Assembly (NCBI RefSeq): GCF_003570885.1
Contig: NZ_QXJC01000001.1
Location: forward strand, 1,054,001 to 1,118,000
DNA length: 64,000 nt
Source: Simplicispira hankyongi
GTDB lineage: Bacteria > Pseudomonadota > Gammaproteobacteria > Burkholderiales > Burkholderiaceae_C
Direction: 5' to 3'
Both the position numbers and the translations under genes were made by a program. Under the pieces are notes generated by a model that saw only the letters and a program-made list of their open reading frames with translations, ran no database searches and was not told the DNA's origin. The stretch's first letter is position 1. Every line of letters begins with the position of its first letter. Shown piece by piece: positions 17,168 to 25,363 of the stretch.

Positions 17168-17224
17168 CCGGCCATTATGGCGGGCCTGGGGCCCAGCTTT
17201 CCAGGCCTGCGGACCATGGAAACC

Positions 17225-17812
17225 CTATTTCGCCTCGGCAGCGGGTTCATCCACGGGATCATCCCGCAGGTAGCCTTTGACGATGTCAAAGAAACTGTCG
17301 TAGAACTTTTCCGAATTGATGGTCTGGCTCCCCACTTTCACCAGGGACTCGCTGCCCGCCATGAACGGCAGCGAGAGCGAGCCAAGGGCCGGCACGCCAA
17401 GGCTGGCAGAGTTGTTGGCCTTCTTGACGGTATAGCTGTCCTGCAGCGCCGTCACGAAGCCCAGTGAGACACTGCCCTGGCCGCCATCGGGCACGCAGAC
17501 CACGCGGATGGTCATCTGCATATGCGACTCGGCGTCCGGCTGGAAGCTCTTGCTGCCTTCGACCAGATCGGGCCTGGCGACATTGACGAAATAGCCCTGG
17601 CTGAGCAAGGCACGCCGCCCAGCCTCGCAGGTGCGCGCTGGCGTGGCATCGAACAGGCGCGAATGCATGTTGCCCGAACCAAAGCGCTCCTGCGTGGCAG
17701 CGCTGTGCCCCGGAGAGCCACAACCGGCCAGCAAGACCGCGCACAGGAGAGCCGCTAGCGCGGCACGCAATTGAACAAAGAAAGCCATGTCAAACCGCAA
17801 AAAACGCTTCAA
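17225..17812 (-). CDS. DUF2242-type lipoprotein
   Basis: 195 residues; ATG 17788 is an alternative start giving a cleaner signal. A lipobox, LLAGCGSPG, puts a lipidated Cys at about residue 31. The mature part (RLFDATPARTCEAGRRALLSQGY, then GSKSFQPDAESHMQMTIRVVC) matches the pattern I recall for DUF2242 lipoproteins of Burkholderiales. It is probably outer-membrane anchored. Function unknown. Confidence 0.75.
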   Translation of the reverse strand: MKRFLRFDMAFFVQLRAALAALLCAVLLAGCGSPGHSAATQERFGSGNMHSRLFDATPARTCEAGRRALLSQGYFVNVARPDLVEGSKSFQPDAESHMQMTIRVVCVPDGGQGSVSLGFVTALQDSYTVKKANNSASLGVPALGSLSLPFMAGSESLVKVGSQTINSEKFYDSFFDIVKGYLRDDPVDEPAAEAK

Positions 17813-17855
17813 AGAATAGCAACAAACCTAGATCCAATAAGCGCTGATGGCATTT

Positions 17856-18752
17856 TTAATCCATATTCTTCGTAAGCACTTGTGCACGCAGCATCGTGCG
17901 CAGCGCATCCGCCACCAGCACACCGACAGCCGCGAACACCAGGCCATACAGCAGCCACTGCCCCGGCGCCAGGCGCTCGCCCAGCCACCATGCGACCAAC
18001 GCCAGCAGCACAGGTTCCACGTAAGTCAGCAAGCCAAACAGCCCCATGGGCAACAGGCCGCTGGCAGCCATGTAGAGCGCCAGCGCCACCGCGCTGAGCA
18101 CGCCGACCAGCAACACCAGCGCGGCCAGGGCGCCATCGCCCGCCACCGTGGGCACGGTGGACGGCGCACGCAACACGAACCACGCCGCCACGGGCAGGGC
18201 CAGGGCCATGTCCACCCAGTGGCCGCCGAGCTGCTCGGTGCGCAGGCGCCGGCGCAGGGCGAAGTACAGCGGGTAGCCCAGCGCCACCAGCCAGGTCTCC
18301 CAGGACACACCGCCGGCCCGCAGCAGTTCCGCCCCCACGCCAGCGCTTGCCAGCACCGTCGCCAGCTTGTGCGGGCCCGAGAGGCGCTCGCGGTACAGCA
18401 CCCGGCCGACCAGCACCATCACCAGCGGCAGCAGAAAGTAGCCCAGTGACACCGGCAGCGCGCGGCCGGCCATGGGCGCCCACATGAACAGCCACAGCTG
18501 CACACCGACCATGGCGGCGCTCAGCAGCAGCGCCACGCCCAGCAGGGGCCGGGCGCGCACCCGCGCTGCAATGGCGCGCACCTGGCACCATTCGCCGCGC
18601 CAGAGCAGCAGCACGGTGGTGAACGGCAGTGTCGCGATCATGCGCCAGCCAAAAATCTGCTCGCCCGTCAGAGGTTTCAGAGACGGCGATATCCAGTAGA
18701 TGACACCAAACAGCACCGACGCCAGCACCGACGCCATGACACCCTTCAGCAT
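17856..18752 (-). CDS. RarD-type EamA/DMT transporter
   Basis: 298 residues with about ten hydrophobic segments in two EamA repeats. The N-terminus (GVIYWISPSLKPLTGEQIFGWRMI) matches the RarD subgroup, in which the segment after helix 1 has this conserved pattern. Likely an inner-membrane metabolite exporter; the substrate is unknown. It ends 43 bp before the DUF2242 gene start on the same strand, so the two may share a transcript. Confidence 0.85.
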   Translation of the reverse strand: MLKGVMASVLASVLFGVIYWISPSLKPLTGEQIFGWRMIATLPFTTVLLLWRGEWCQVRAIAARVRARPLLGVALLLSAAMVGVQLWLFMWAPMAGRALPVSLGYFLLPLVMVLVGRVLYRERLSGPHKLATVLASAGVGAELLRAGGVSWETWLVALGYPLYFALRRRLRTEQLGGHWVDMALALPVAAWFVLRAPSTVPTVAGDGALAALVLLVGVLSAVALALYMAASGLLPMGLFGLLTYVEPVLLALVAWWLGERLAPGQWLLYGLVFAAVGVLVADALRTMLRAQVLTKNMD

Positions 18753-18795
18753 GGTGCGCCTCTACCGGCCAGCGCTTGCCCTGCCAGCCTGGCCA

Positions 18796-19719
18796 TCACA
18801 GCCCGGCCGCGTCGAAGCGCCCACCCAGCAGCTCGGGCAGGCGTGCAGCGCTGGTCTTGAAACCGCAAGCCTGCGCGTGCCCACCGCCGCCCATGCTTTG
18901 CGCCAGCGGGATGCAGTCGTAGCCCCGCTGCGAGCGCAGCCCCACCTTGACCACGCCGCCCTTGCCCGCCGTCCACATCAAGGCAAACGTGCCCGAGCGG
19001 CGCGAGAGCAGCTCGCCCACCAGGCTGTGGAACACGCCGGGCGCGTTCACCATCAAGCCCGCCTCGCCGTTGAACACCAGCGGCTCGGCGCCTTCGGCAA
19101 TGTCGGCGGCCAACTTGCTGAATTTCTCGTCCATGGCCTGGCCGCGCGCCATGAACTGCGCACTCTGCTGCGGCGTGAACGCGGCCAACTCGCTCCAGCG
19201 CGCCAGCTCCTGCGGTTCCATGTCGAGGGCGGCGAGGTAGGCCGGGCTTTCGGGGAACTGCCAGTTCCACAGGTCGCGGTCTTCGACGTAGCGCACCAGG
19301 TCGGGCACGGGCGCCTCAGGCAAAAAGAACTCCCAGGCCAGGCGCGCGCCGGATTTGGCCATGTCGAAGTGCACCACGCCGCAGCGGCAGGCAAAACCGT
19401 CCAGCGCGTCGGCGGCGCTCTTGTGGTGGTCGAGCAGCACCAGCCGCGCGGCGCGCTCGTCGATGGCGCGCAGAAGCTCGGCCGGGAAGGAAAAATCGAG
19501 GATGTAGACCGCGCGGCCGTCGATTGCCGGCAGGTCGGCGAGGGTTTTCACCTCGCCATGGTCCAGCCCGCGCAGTTCGACCTGGCCGCCATAGAAGCGC
19601 CAGGCAGCAAGCGCCGCGGCAAAGCCGTCGGGGCAGTTGCGGCCGTGGTAGAGCACCAGAGGCGCAGGGTCGTCGTGGCGCGGCGCCACCAGAAGTTGCA
19701 AAGGGAGTATCGTTTTCAT
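18796..19719 (-). CDS. DHH-family phosphoesterase
   Basis: 307 residues from ATG 19719 (MKTILPLQLLVAPRHDDPAP). Motifs run in order: YHGRNCPDGFAAA (metal-binding Asp), VYILDFSF, LLDHHKSA (the DHH signature) and a C-terminal DHHA1-like GGGGHAQACGF. This is the layout of small oligoribonucleases and cyclic-dinucleotide-linked phosphodiesterases; the exact substrate is open. A 100-codon in-frame upstream extension exists but has no homologous look and overlaps the leader of the TerB gene. Confidence 0.85.
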   Translation of the reverse strand: MKTILPLQLLVAPRHDDPAPLVLYHGRNCPDGFAAALAAWRFYGGQVELRGLDHGEVKTLADLPAIDGRAVYILDFSFPAELLRAIDERAARLVLLDHHKSAADALDGFACRCGVVHFDMAKSGARLAWEFFLPEAPVPDLVRYVEDRDLWNWQFPESPAYLAALDMEPQELARWSELAAFTPQQSAQFMARGQAMDEKFSKLAADIAEGAEPLVFNGEAGLMVNAPGVFHSLVGELLSRRSGTFALMWTAGKGGVVKVGLRSQRGYDCIPLAQSMGGGGHAQACGFKTSAARLPELLGGRFDAAGL

Positions 19720-19825
19720 GACCCTTCGATTGTCGCCCGCCACCTGAAATACAGGGCAGGGAACCTTGCCGCGCCAGGACGGATCAAGCCCATTTCTGCC
19801 CCTTTTCGCTACCTCGCACCCGCCC

Positions 19826-20293
19826 ATGTTCCAGAGCTTCAAGGATTTTCTCGCCGACATTACCGGCTCCGCTGCAGCGCCCACTCCCGAGGAGCGCGCG
19901 CAGCGGGTGCAGTTGGCAACGGCGGTTCTACTGGTGGAAGTGGTGCGTGCCGATGGCAGCATGGATGCCAAGGAGCGCGCGGTCGCGCTCGCCGCACTGC
20001 ACCAACGCTTTGACCTCACGCCCCAGGCGCTGGACGAACTGCTGACACATGCCCAGGACAGCTCGCAAACCGCCTACGACTACCAGCAGTTCACCGGCCG
20101 CATCAACGACGCCTTCAGCCACGACGACAAGGTGCGCCTGGTCGAGGCGCTGTGGCAGGTGGCCTATGCCGACGCGCATGTCGATGCCAACGAGAACCAC
20201 ACCATCAGCAAGATCGCCGGGCTGCTGTACGTGACGCACGGCGAATACATCGCCGCCAAGATGCGCGCCAAGGCGGCAGCGCATATCGAGTAG
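19826..20293 (+). CDS. TerB-like (tellurite-resistance domain) protein
   Basis: 155 residues from ATG 19826 (MFQSFKDFLADITG). Helical TerB domain with paired acidic motifs: VLLVEVVRADGSMDAKERAV and ALWQVAYADAHVDANENHTI, each carrying Asp/Glu residues that bind a divalent metal in relatives. It lacks other ter genes nearby, so tellurite resistance is unlikely; isolated TerB proteins are common in beta-proteobacteria with unknown role. Divergent from the DHH gene. Confidence 0.85.
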   Translation: MFQSFKDFLADITGSAAAPTPEERAQRVQLATAVLLVEVVRADGSMDAKERAVALAALHQRFDLTPQALDELLTHAQDSSQTAYDYQQFTGRINDAFSHDDKVRLVEALWQVAYADAHVDANENHTISKIAGLLYVTHGEYIAAKMRAKAAAHIE

Positions 20294-20557
20294 CGAATAT
20301 CTAAAACAATAGCTGCAGACGCTTCATGCGTAGGCGCTGCCGGCCATTTTGATTGATTTTTTGCACTGGGTCAGGTATCGGCAAACGCTGGCGGCCAGCA
20401 GCACCTCAGAACGCAGCCACGGATTTGAAGCCTACCCGCGCGGGACAGGCCATACCTCGGCGCCTGCGCTACATTGCGTGCACCCCAAAACGCCATCGAA
20501 GGCTCGTGCCCTGGCACTTCTGGCGCTGGCACGCACGCCCACGGTCCCATCTTCTTG
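20294..20557. repeat. Intergenic region with a degenerate AGCGCT-family repeat (about 20300-20360)
   Basis: AAACAATAGCTGCAGACGCTT ends the first half-stem here and is followed by GTAGGCGCTGCCGGCCATTTTGATTG, a diverged copy of the dispersed family. The remaining 190 bp to the transporter start contains no gene that I can support. A weak GG-N10-GC match lies at 20512 but its -12 box is poor. Confidence 0.55.
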
Positions 20558-21439
20558 ATGTCTCAGCCCATCCACGGCCACGGCAACCTGCGCGGCGTGC
20601 TCGCCATGCTGGCCGCCGTCGGCTGCTTTTCGCTGATGGACGCGCTGCTGAAAACCCTGGCAGGCCATTACCCGCCCATGCAGGTAGCCGCGCTGCGCGG
20701 GCTTGCCGCCTTGCCGCTCGTGCTGGCGTACGTTCTCTGGCAGCGCCAAGCGCATACCCTGCTGCAAGCCCGTTGGCGGCTGCACCTGCTGCGCGGCATG
20801 CTGGTGGTGGTGATGCTGGCACTGTTCACATACGGGCTGCAGAGCCTGGGGTTGGCCGAGGCCTACACGCTGTTTTTCATTGCCCCGCTGCTGATCACGG
20901 CACTTTCTGCCCCGGTGCTGGGCGAGCGCGTGCGGGCCAGCCACTGGCTGGCCATTGGCCTGGGCTTGCTCGGCGTGCTGGTAGCGCTTCGGCCCGAGCA
21001 GAGCGCGATGCTGACACTGGGCGGCCTCGCGGTGCTGGCGGCAGCGGCCTGCTACGCTGTATCCGCGGTGGCCGGCCGTGTGCTGACGCGCACCGATTCC
21101 AGCGCCACCATCGTCTTCTGGACCACCACCATGCTGGCCATCGGCGCCGGCATCCTGGCGTTGCCTGGCTGGGTGGCCGTGTCAAGGGAGCACTGGCCTC
21201 TGGTCGCGGGCCTTGCCGTGACCGGTTTCCTCGGACAGACCGCCATTACCGAGGCCTTCCGCCATGGCCAGGCCGCCGTGATTGCGCCTTTTGAATACAC
21301 GGCGCTCGCCTGGGGCGTAGGACTCGACTGGCTGCTGTGGCAGGCACTGCCCGACGGCGCCACGCTGCTGGGCGGCGCGATCATCATCGGCAGCGGCATC
21401 TACCTGGTGCACGGCGAGCAGCGGCGCGCGCCGACATGA
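20558..21439 (+). CDS. EamA/DMT family transporter
   Basis: 293 residues from ATG 20558 (MSQPIHGHGNLRGVLAMLAAVGCFSLMDALLKTLAGHYPP). Ten hydrophobic segments in two EamA repeats; conserved PMQVAALRGL after helix 1 and HGQAAVIAPFEYTALAWG in the second half. An inner-membrane exporter with unknown substrate. An upstream in-frame start at 20474 is less likely because the added residues are hydrophilic and low-complexity. Confidence 0.85.
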   Translation: MSQPIHGHGNLRGVLAMLAAVGCFSLMDALLKTLAGHYPPMQVAALRGLAALPLVLAYVLWQRQAHTLLQARWRLHLLRGMLVVVMLALFTYGLQSLGLAEAYTLFFIAPLLITALSAPVLGERVRASHWLAIGLGLLGVLVALRPEQSAMLTLGGLAVLAAAACYAVSAVAGRVLTRTDSSATIVFWTTTMLAIGAGILALPGWVAVSREHWPLVAGLAVTGFLGQTAITEAFRHGQAAVIAPFEYTALAWGVGLDWLLWQALPDGATLLGGAIIIGSGIYLVHGEQRRAPT

Positions 21440-21533
21440 CCGAAGGCGACAGGGTGCGCAGCCTTTTGCGCGCTCGTCCCACAAGGCCTGCGGGCCGGAC
21501 GGCTTCCAATATGCTGTTACGGAGGATCTGTTC

Positions 21534-21758
21534 ATGACCCAGCAAGCCACTATTTGCGGCGACGTCACCTACACGCCCGGCGACGGTGCGCCCATTGCCA
21601 TTCCACGCGGCCCGGTAGAAGTCGAGCACAGCGAAGACAGCGCCACGCTATCGTGGACGGCGGACAACAACGCGGCAGGCTCTGCCGCCATACCGCGTAC
21701 CGAGTTCGAACGCTATGTGAGTGAAGGCAAAATTGCGCTCGGTGACAAACCCACCTGA
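21534..21758 (+). CDS. Conserved small protein, function unknown
   Basis: 74 residues starting MTQQATICGDVTYTPGDGAP. It reads as a compact beta-type protein (VEVEHSEDSATLSW, then a basic/acidic tail) without membrane segment or motif that I recognise. A GGAGGATCTG sequence 8-12 bp before the ATG is a good ribosome binding site, which supports the call. It lies between the transporter and DUF924 genes, same strand. Confidence 0.7.
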   Translation: MTQQATICGDVTYTPGDGAPIAIPRGPVEVEHSEDSATLSWTADNNAAGSAAIPRTEFERYVSEGKIALGDKPT

Positions 21759-21762
21759 ATGG

Positions 21763-21825
21763 CTATCAGTTTTGATAGCTGCTTACGCAATCCACATAAG
21801 CGCTAGAGGCCAATTTGACTGATAT
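21763..21825. repeat. AGCGCT-family repeat overlapping the DUF924 start
   Basis: GCTATCAGTTTTGATAGCTG forms a stem by itself, followed by ATAAGCGCTAGAGGCCAATT and TTGACTGAT. The repeat supplies an AGAGG (21805-21809) 5 nt before the TTG start codon of the DUF924 gene, so this copy forms the translation initiation region. Confidence 0.75.
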
Positions 21826-22372
21826 TTTTCTGCCCAGCGCGCAAGACGTTCTCAGCTTCTGGTTCGGCGAGCTCACGGCAGAGCAGCACTTTGCCAAAGA
21901 CGCGGCACTGGACGCGCGCATCGCTGAACGATTTGGCACGCTGCTGCGGGCGGCCGAGCGCTGCGAACTCGCCGCCTGGCGCGCCACGGCAGGCGGGCGG
22001 CTGGCGGAAATCATCGTGCTCGACCAATTCTCGCGCAACATCTACCGCGGCCAGGCCAGCGCCTTTGCCAACGATGCCCTGGCGCTCGCGCTGGCGCAGG
22101 AGCTGGTGGCAGGGGCGCACGACCGCCAGTTGCCCGTGGAGCAGCGCGCTTTTGCCTACCTCCCCTTCATGCACAGCGAATCGCTCGCGCTCCACGCCCA
22201 GGCACTGGTGCTGTTCGACCAGCCCGGGCTGGAGAACAACCTGCGCTTCGAGCGGGCGCACCTGGAAATCCTGCAACGCTTTGGCCGCTACCCGCACCGC
22301 AACGCGGTGCTGGGCCGCACGTCTACGGCGCAGGAACTGGCGTTCCTGGCGCAGCCGGGGTCGTCGTTCTGA
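21815..22372 (+). CDS. DUF924-family protein
   Basis: 185 residues from TTG 21815. The family core begins at once (AQDVLSFWFGELTAEQHFAKD) and no ATG or GTG lies near, so TTG is the start. Other family blocks: IIVLDQFSRNIYRG, AYLPFMHSESLALH and HLEILQRFGRYPHRNAVLGR. Helical, soluble, related to tetratricopeptide-like folds; biochemical role unknown. Convergent with the deacylase gene (17 bp between stops). Confidence 0.88.
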   Translation: MTDIFLPSAQDVLSFWFGELTAEQHFAKDAALDARIAERFGTLLRAAERCELAAWRATAGGRLAEIIVLDQFSRNIYRGQASAFANDALALALAQELVAGAHDRQLPVEQRAFAYLPFMHSESLALHAQALVLFDQPGLENNLRFERAHLEILQRFGRYPHRNAVLGRTSTAQELAFLAQPGSSF

Positions 22373-22389
22373 CCGCGTGACGCAAGCCC

Positions 22390-23331
22390 TCAGGCGGCCA
22401 GCGGGCGGGTGAGGTAAACCCCCTCGCGCCCAACGACAGGCTCGCGGGTCGGCATGAACACCGTGCAGTGGTCACACGGCGCACGAATCTCGCGCGCGCC
22501 ATCGGTGGCGATGAGCTCGCCGCTGGCAAAGGTCTCGAACCCCACCAGCGGGCGCACGAAGGCAAAGCTGGCCGTCTCCACCAGGCAGACATCGAGCAGC
22601 TCAAAGCGCCGGGCTGGGGCCAGTGCGAGGGGCGGCTCAGGCGGTGCTACCAATCCGAAATGGGCCAGAAACCCGAGCGTGACCGCAATCGCCGTGTCAC
22701 CCGAGGCCTTGCGAAAGTGCTGGCCGCATTCCGCCACCAGGCCCACGCCCTTCCCGCCCACTTGGCCGTGGCGGCCATGCTCGATCAGCGGCACGCCAGT
22801 GCCCAGGCCCCTGGGCATCACCAGATGCACCGCCGGGATGCCAATGGCGAGCGCAGCGCGCGCGTTGCGCTCGAAAGCGGGGTAGACCCAGAAGGGCTCG
22901 ACGTCCTGGCTCGTCGAATGCAGGTCAAGAATGTGGTCGGCAGCCGCCACCACCGGACGCAATGCGCGTGCGCGCACCAGCTCCGGGCTCAGGGCGCTGC
23001 CATCCAGATCGGCCGCCGACCACACGCGGTTGAGGTTGTGCACGAGCTGGCGGCTCTCAAACGGCCGCGCCGGGTCAAAGCTTTCGTAGGCCGCCACGTT
23101 GGCAAAGCTCACCGTGAGCGCGCCAATGCGCGGGCGCACGCCCGACTCCAGCAGGTGCAGCGCGGCCACCATGCCGCAGAACTCGTTGCCGTGGGTCAAC
23201 GCGTTGATGAGCACCTGCGGGCCAGGCTCGCCAGAGTCAAACCGGTGCACATAGTCAACGCCGGTATTGCCGACACGCCACGCAGAGAGGTCACGCGGCA
23301 GGAGTTCAAACGGCATGGCAGCTCGCTTCAT
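22390..23331 (-). CDS. Aspartoacylase/succinylglutamate desuccinylase-like M14 deacylase
   Basis: 313 residues. Zinc site residues are visible in LTHGNEFCGM (His, Glu) and ILDLHSTSQ (His), and HNLNRVW supplies the substrate Arg. This is the AstE/AspA family, which removes acyl groups from N-acyl amino acids or related amides. The C-terminal beta domain (about 220-313) is typical. It is divergent from the sigma-54-controlled ABC operon with a shared 224-bp control region, so it may process the transported compound; that link is inference. Confidence 0.83.
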   Translation of the reverse strand: MKRAAMPFELLPRDLSAWRVGNTGVDYVHRFDSGEPGPQVLINALTHGNEFCGMVAALHLLESGVRPRIGALTVSFANVAAYESFDPARPFESRQLVHNLNRVWSAADLDGSALSPELVRARALRPVVAAADHILDLHSTSQDVEPFWVYPAFERNARAALAIGIPAVHLVMPRGLGTGVPLIEHGRHGQVGGKGVGLVAECGQHFRKASGDTAIAVTLGFLAHFGLVAPPEPPLALAPARRFELLDVCLVETASFAFVRPLVGFETFASGELIATDGAREIRAPCDHCTVFMPTREPVVGREGVYLTRPLAA

Positions 23332-23414
23332 GGACCAAAACCTTCATGTGTGCGATCAGCGGCGCCCGTCCGACGAACGGTTGCGCGGAAAACCGGAATT
23401 TTGCGGGATTTCAT

Positions 23415-23428
23415 TGCGGATTTTCGCA
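23415..23428. promoter_or_regulatory. Candidate upstream activator site for the DctD-like regulator
   Basis: TGCGGATTTTCGCA is a near-palindrome (TGCG and CGCA half-sites) about 75 bp upstream of the -24 box. A second related piece, TGCGCGGAAAACCGGAA, starts at 23382. Position and spacing fit enhancer sites for a sigma-54 activator, but no binding data are available. Confidence 0.4.
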
Positions 23429-23502
23429 GACCCCTACGTCCCTATTCCATGTCGCGTGAACAAATGTGAATCAAATCAACTACTTGCAAATTCGGCTCTC
23501 CC

Positions 23503-23518
23503 TGGCACGAAGGCTGCT
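23503..23518 (+). promoter_or_regulatory. Sigma-54 (-24/-12) promoter of the ABC transporter operon
   Basis: TGGCACGAAGGCTGCT has a perfect -24 TGGCACG and a -12 CTGCT (consensus TTGCW), with GG at 23504-23505 and GC at 23516-23517 separated by exactly 10 bp. The expected transcript start is about 23529, leaving a roughly 27-nt leader with AAGGAG (23543-23548) before the ATG at 23556. A sigma-54 activator gene ends the same gene cluster. Confidence 0.8.
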
Positions 23519-23555
23519 CTATGGAGCAGGCAACCCAACCCAAAGGAGACTACGC

Positions 23556-24533
23556 ATGAAGCACATCACCCGCACCCATCTGATTCTCGGCTGCATGGCC
23601 CTGGCGTCCAGCCTGGCGGCGCACGCCCAGGACACCGTCCGGCTTGGCAATCTGAAGTTTGCCCATTACGGGGCCGTCTCGTACATCAAGGAAATCGCGC
23701 CAAGTTGCGGCATCAAAGTGGAGGAACACGTGTTTGCCAAGGGCCCCGACATCATGCAGGCCATCATGGCAGGCGAACTCGATGTGGGTGCGGCGGCCTC
23801 TGAATCGGCGATTTCGGCGCGTGCCAACGGCGCGCCGATCTACGTGGTGGCCGGCTTTGCCAAGGGCGGCGCACGCCTCGTGGCGCGGCCCGACTCGGGC
23901 ATCAAATCGGTGAAGGACCTCAAGGGCAAAAAGGTCGGCGTCACCCGCGGCGGCATTCATGAAATCCTGCTCGCCGCCGAACTGGCGAAGAACGGCCTGA
24001 CGATGTCGGAGCAGCCGGGCAAGGACGTGCAGATCATTTACCTGGCCTTTGCCGACCTCAACCAGGCGCTCCTGGGCAAGAACCTGGACGCCATCATGCA
24101 AAGCGAGCCGCAGTCGTCGCAGGCGATCAACAAGGGCTACGGCGTGGAAGTGATCAAACCTTACGACACGCCCATCGGCGAACCGGTGCGCACGCTCGTG
24201 ATGACCGAGAAGTTCTACAAAGAGCAGCGCCCGCTTGCGGAGAAATTCATGCAGTGCTTCGTCAAGGCGACCGCGACCTTCATCCGCGAACCCGCTACGG
24301 CAGGAAAGTACGTGCGCGAGACCATCTTCAAGAACCAGATCACGCCGGAAGATTTCGTCAATGCCATCGCCAACTCGCCCTATTCCTACGACGTTGGCCC
24401 GGCGCATATCCAGACCACCACGGACCTGATGCAGAAATACGGTGTCGGCAAAATGGCCAAGCCGCCACGCGCCATGGACTGGGTCAAAACCGATTTGCTG
24501 GAACAGGCCAAAGCGAGCCTGCACATCCAGTAA
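23556..24533 (+). CDS. ABC transporter substrate-binding protein (NMT1/SsuA-like)
   Basis: 325 residues from ATG 23556, with AAGGAG seven bases upstream. The signal peptide ends SLAAHAQ. The mature protein begins DTVRLGNLKFAHYGAVSYIK and has the family features MAGELDVGAAASESAISARANG and DLKGKKVGVTRGGIHEILL, the hinge of periplasmic proteins that bind sulfonates, taurine, nitrate or pyrimidine-like compounds. First gene of the sigma-54 operon, with permease and ATPase following at 10 and 1 bp spacing. The ligand cannot be read. Confidence 0.88.
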   Translation: MKHITRTHLILGCMALASSLAAHAQDTVRLGNLKFAHYGAVSYIKEIAPSCGIKVEEHVFAKGPDIMQAIMAGELDVGAAASESAISARANGAPIYVVAGFAKGGARLVARPDSGIKSVKDLKGKKVGVTRGGIHEILLAAELAKNGLTMSEQPGKDVQIIYLAFADLNQALLGKNLDAIMQSEPQSSQAINKGYGVEVIKPYDTPIGEPVRTLVMTEKFYKEQRPLAEKFMQCFVKATATFIREPATAGKYVRETIFKNQITPEDFVNAIANSPYSYDVGPAHIQTTTDLMQKYGVGKMAKPPRAMDWVKTDLLEQAKASLHIQ

Positions 24534-24543
24534 AGGGCGCGCC

Positions 24544-25362
24544 ATGTTGCAAATCAAATGGCGCGAGGTGGGCACCGGCCTCGTGGTGCCGGTGGCCATT
24601 GTGGCCCTCTGGCAGGCGGTGGCCGCGATGGGCTGGGTGAACCCGCAAATCCTGCCGTCCCCCCTGGCCGTGGTACGCAAATGGGTCGAATACCTGCTGC
24701 CCCTGGAACCGTACAAGGGCAGCGGCAATTGGCTGGCCTGGGCCGTGTCGGGCGAACTGCCGTACGACGCCGTGTGCAGCATGTACCGCGTGGTCATGGG
24801 TTTCCTGGCCGGTGCCGTCCTGGCGCTGCCCATAGGCCTGGCCATGGGTGCCAGTGAGCGCGTGTACCGGTGGCTGAACCCGCTGGTGCAGGTGGTGCGG
24901 CCCATCCCGCCGATTGCCTACATCCCGCTGTCGATTCTGTGGTTTGGCCTGGGCAACCCGCCCGCCGTGTTCCTGATTGCACTAGGCGCCTTCTTCCCGG
25001 TGCTGATGAACACGGTCGCAGGCGTGCGCCATGTCGATGGCATCTACCTGCGCGCCGCGAGAAACCTGGGGGCCAGCCAGCGCACCATTTTTCTGCGCGT
25101 GATGCTGCCGGCTGCCGTCCCTTACGTACTGACCGGGGTGCGCATCGGCATCGGCACCGCCTTCATCGTGGTGATCGTGTCGGAAATGATTGCCGTCAAC
25201 AACGGACTGGGGTTTCGCATTCTCGAAGCACGCGAATATTTCTGGTCCGACAAGATCATCGCCGGAATGATCAGCATTGGCCTGCTCGGGCTGGCCATCG
25301 ACATTGGCATGAACCGGTTGAACAACCATTTGCTGCGGTGGCACCGCGGCCTGGAGAACTGA
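24544..25362 (+). CDS. ABC transporter permease (SsuC/TauC-like)
   Basis: 272 residues from ATG 24544. About six membrane segments and the EAA loop of binding-protein-dependent permeases: YLRAARNLGASQRTIFLRVMLPAAVP, where the conserved Ala and Gly contact the ATPase. Downstream of the binding protein by 10 bp and one base before the ATPase gene. Inner membrane. Confidence 0.88.
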   Translation: MLQIKWREVGTGLVVPVAIVALWQAVAAMGWVNPQILPSPLAVVRKWVEYLLPLEPYKGSGNWLAWAVSGELPYDAVCSMYRVVMGFLAGAVLALPIGLAMGASERVYRWLNPLVQVVRPIPPIAYIPLSILWFGLGNPPAVFLIALGAFFPVLMNTVAGVRHVDGIYLRAARNLGASQRTIFLRVMLPAAVPYVLTGVRIGIGTAFIVVIVSEMIAVNNGLGFRILEAREYFWSDKIIAGMISIGLLGLAIDIGMNRLNNHLLRWHRGLEN

Positions 25363-25363
25363 C

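Noticed and set aside
19826-20293. Tellurite resistance operon
   Set aside because: A single TerB-like gene without TerC, TerD or TerA neighbours.
20512-20527. GG-N10-GC match (TGGCACTTCTGGCGCT) upstream of the EamA gene
   Set aside because: The -12 box fits poorly (GCGCT against TTGCW) and no activator is linked; chance in GC-rich DNA.
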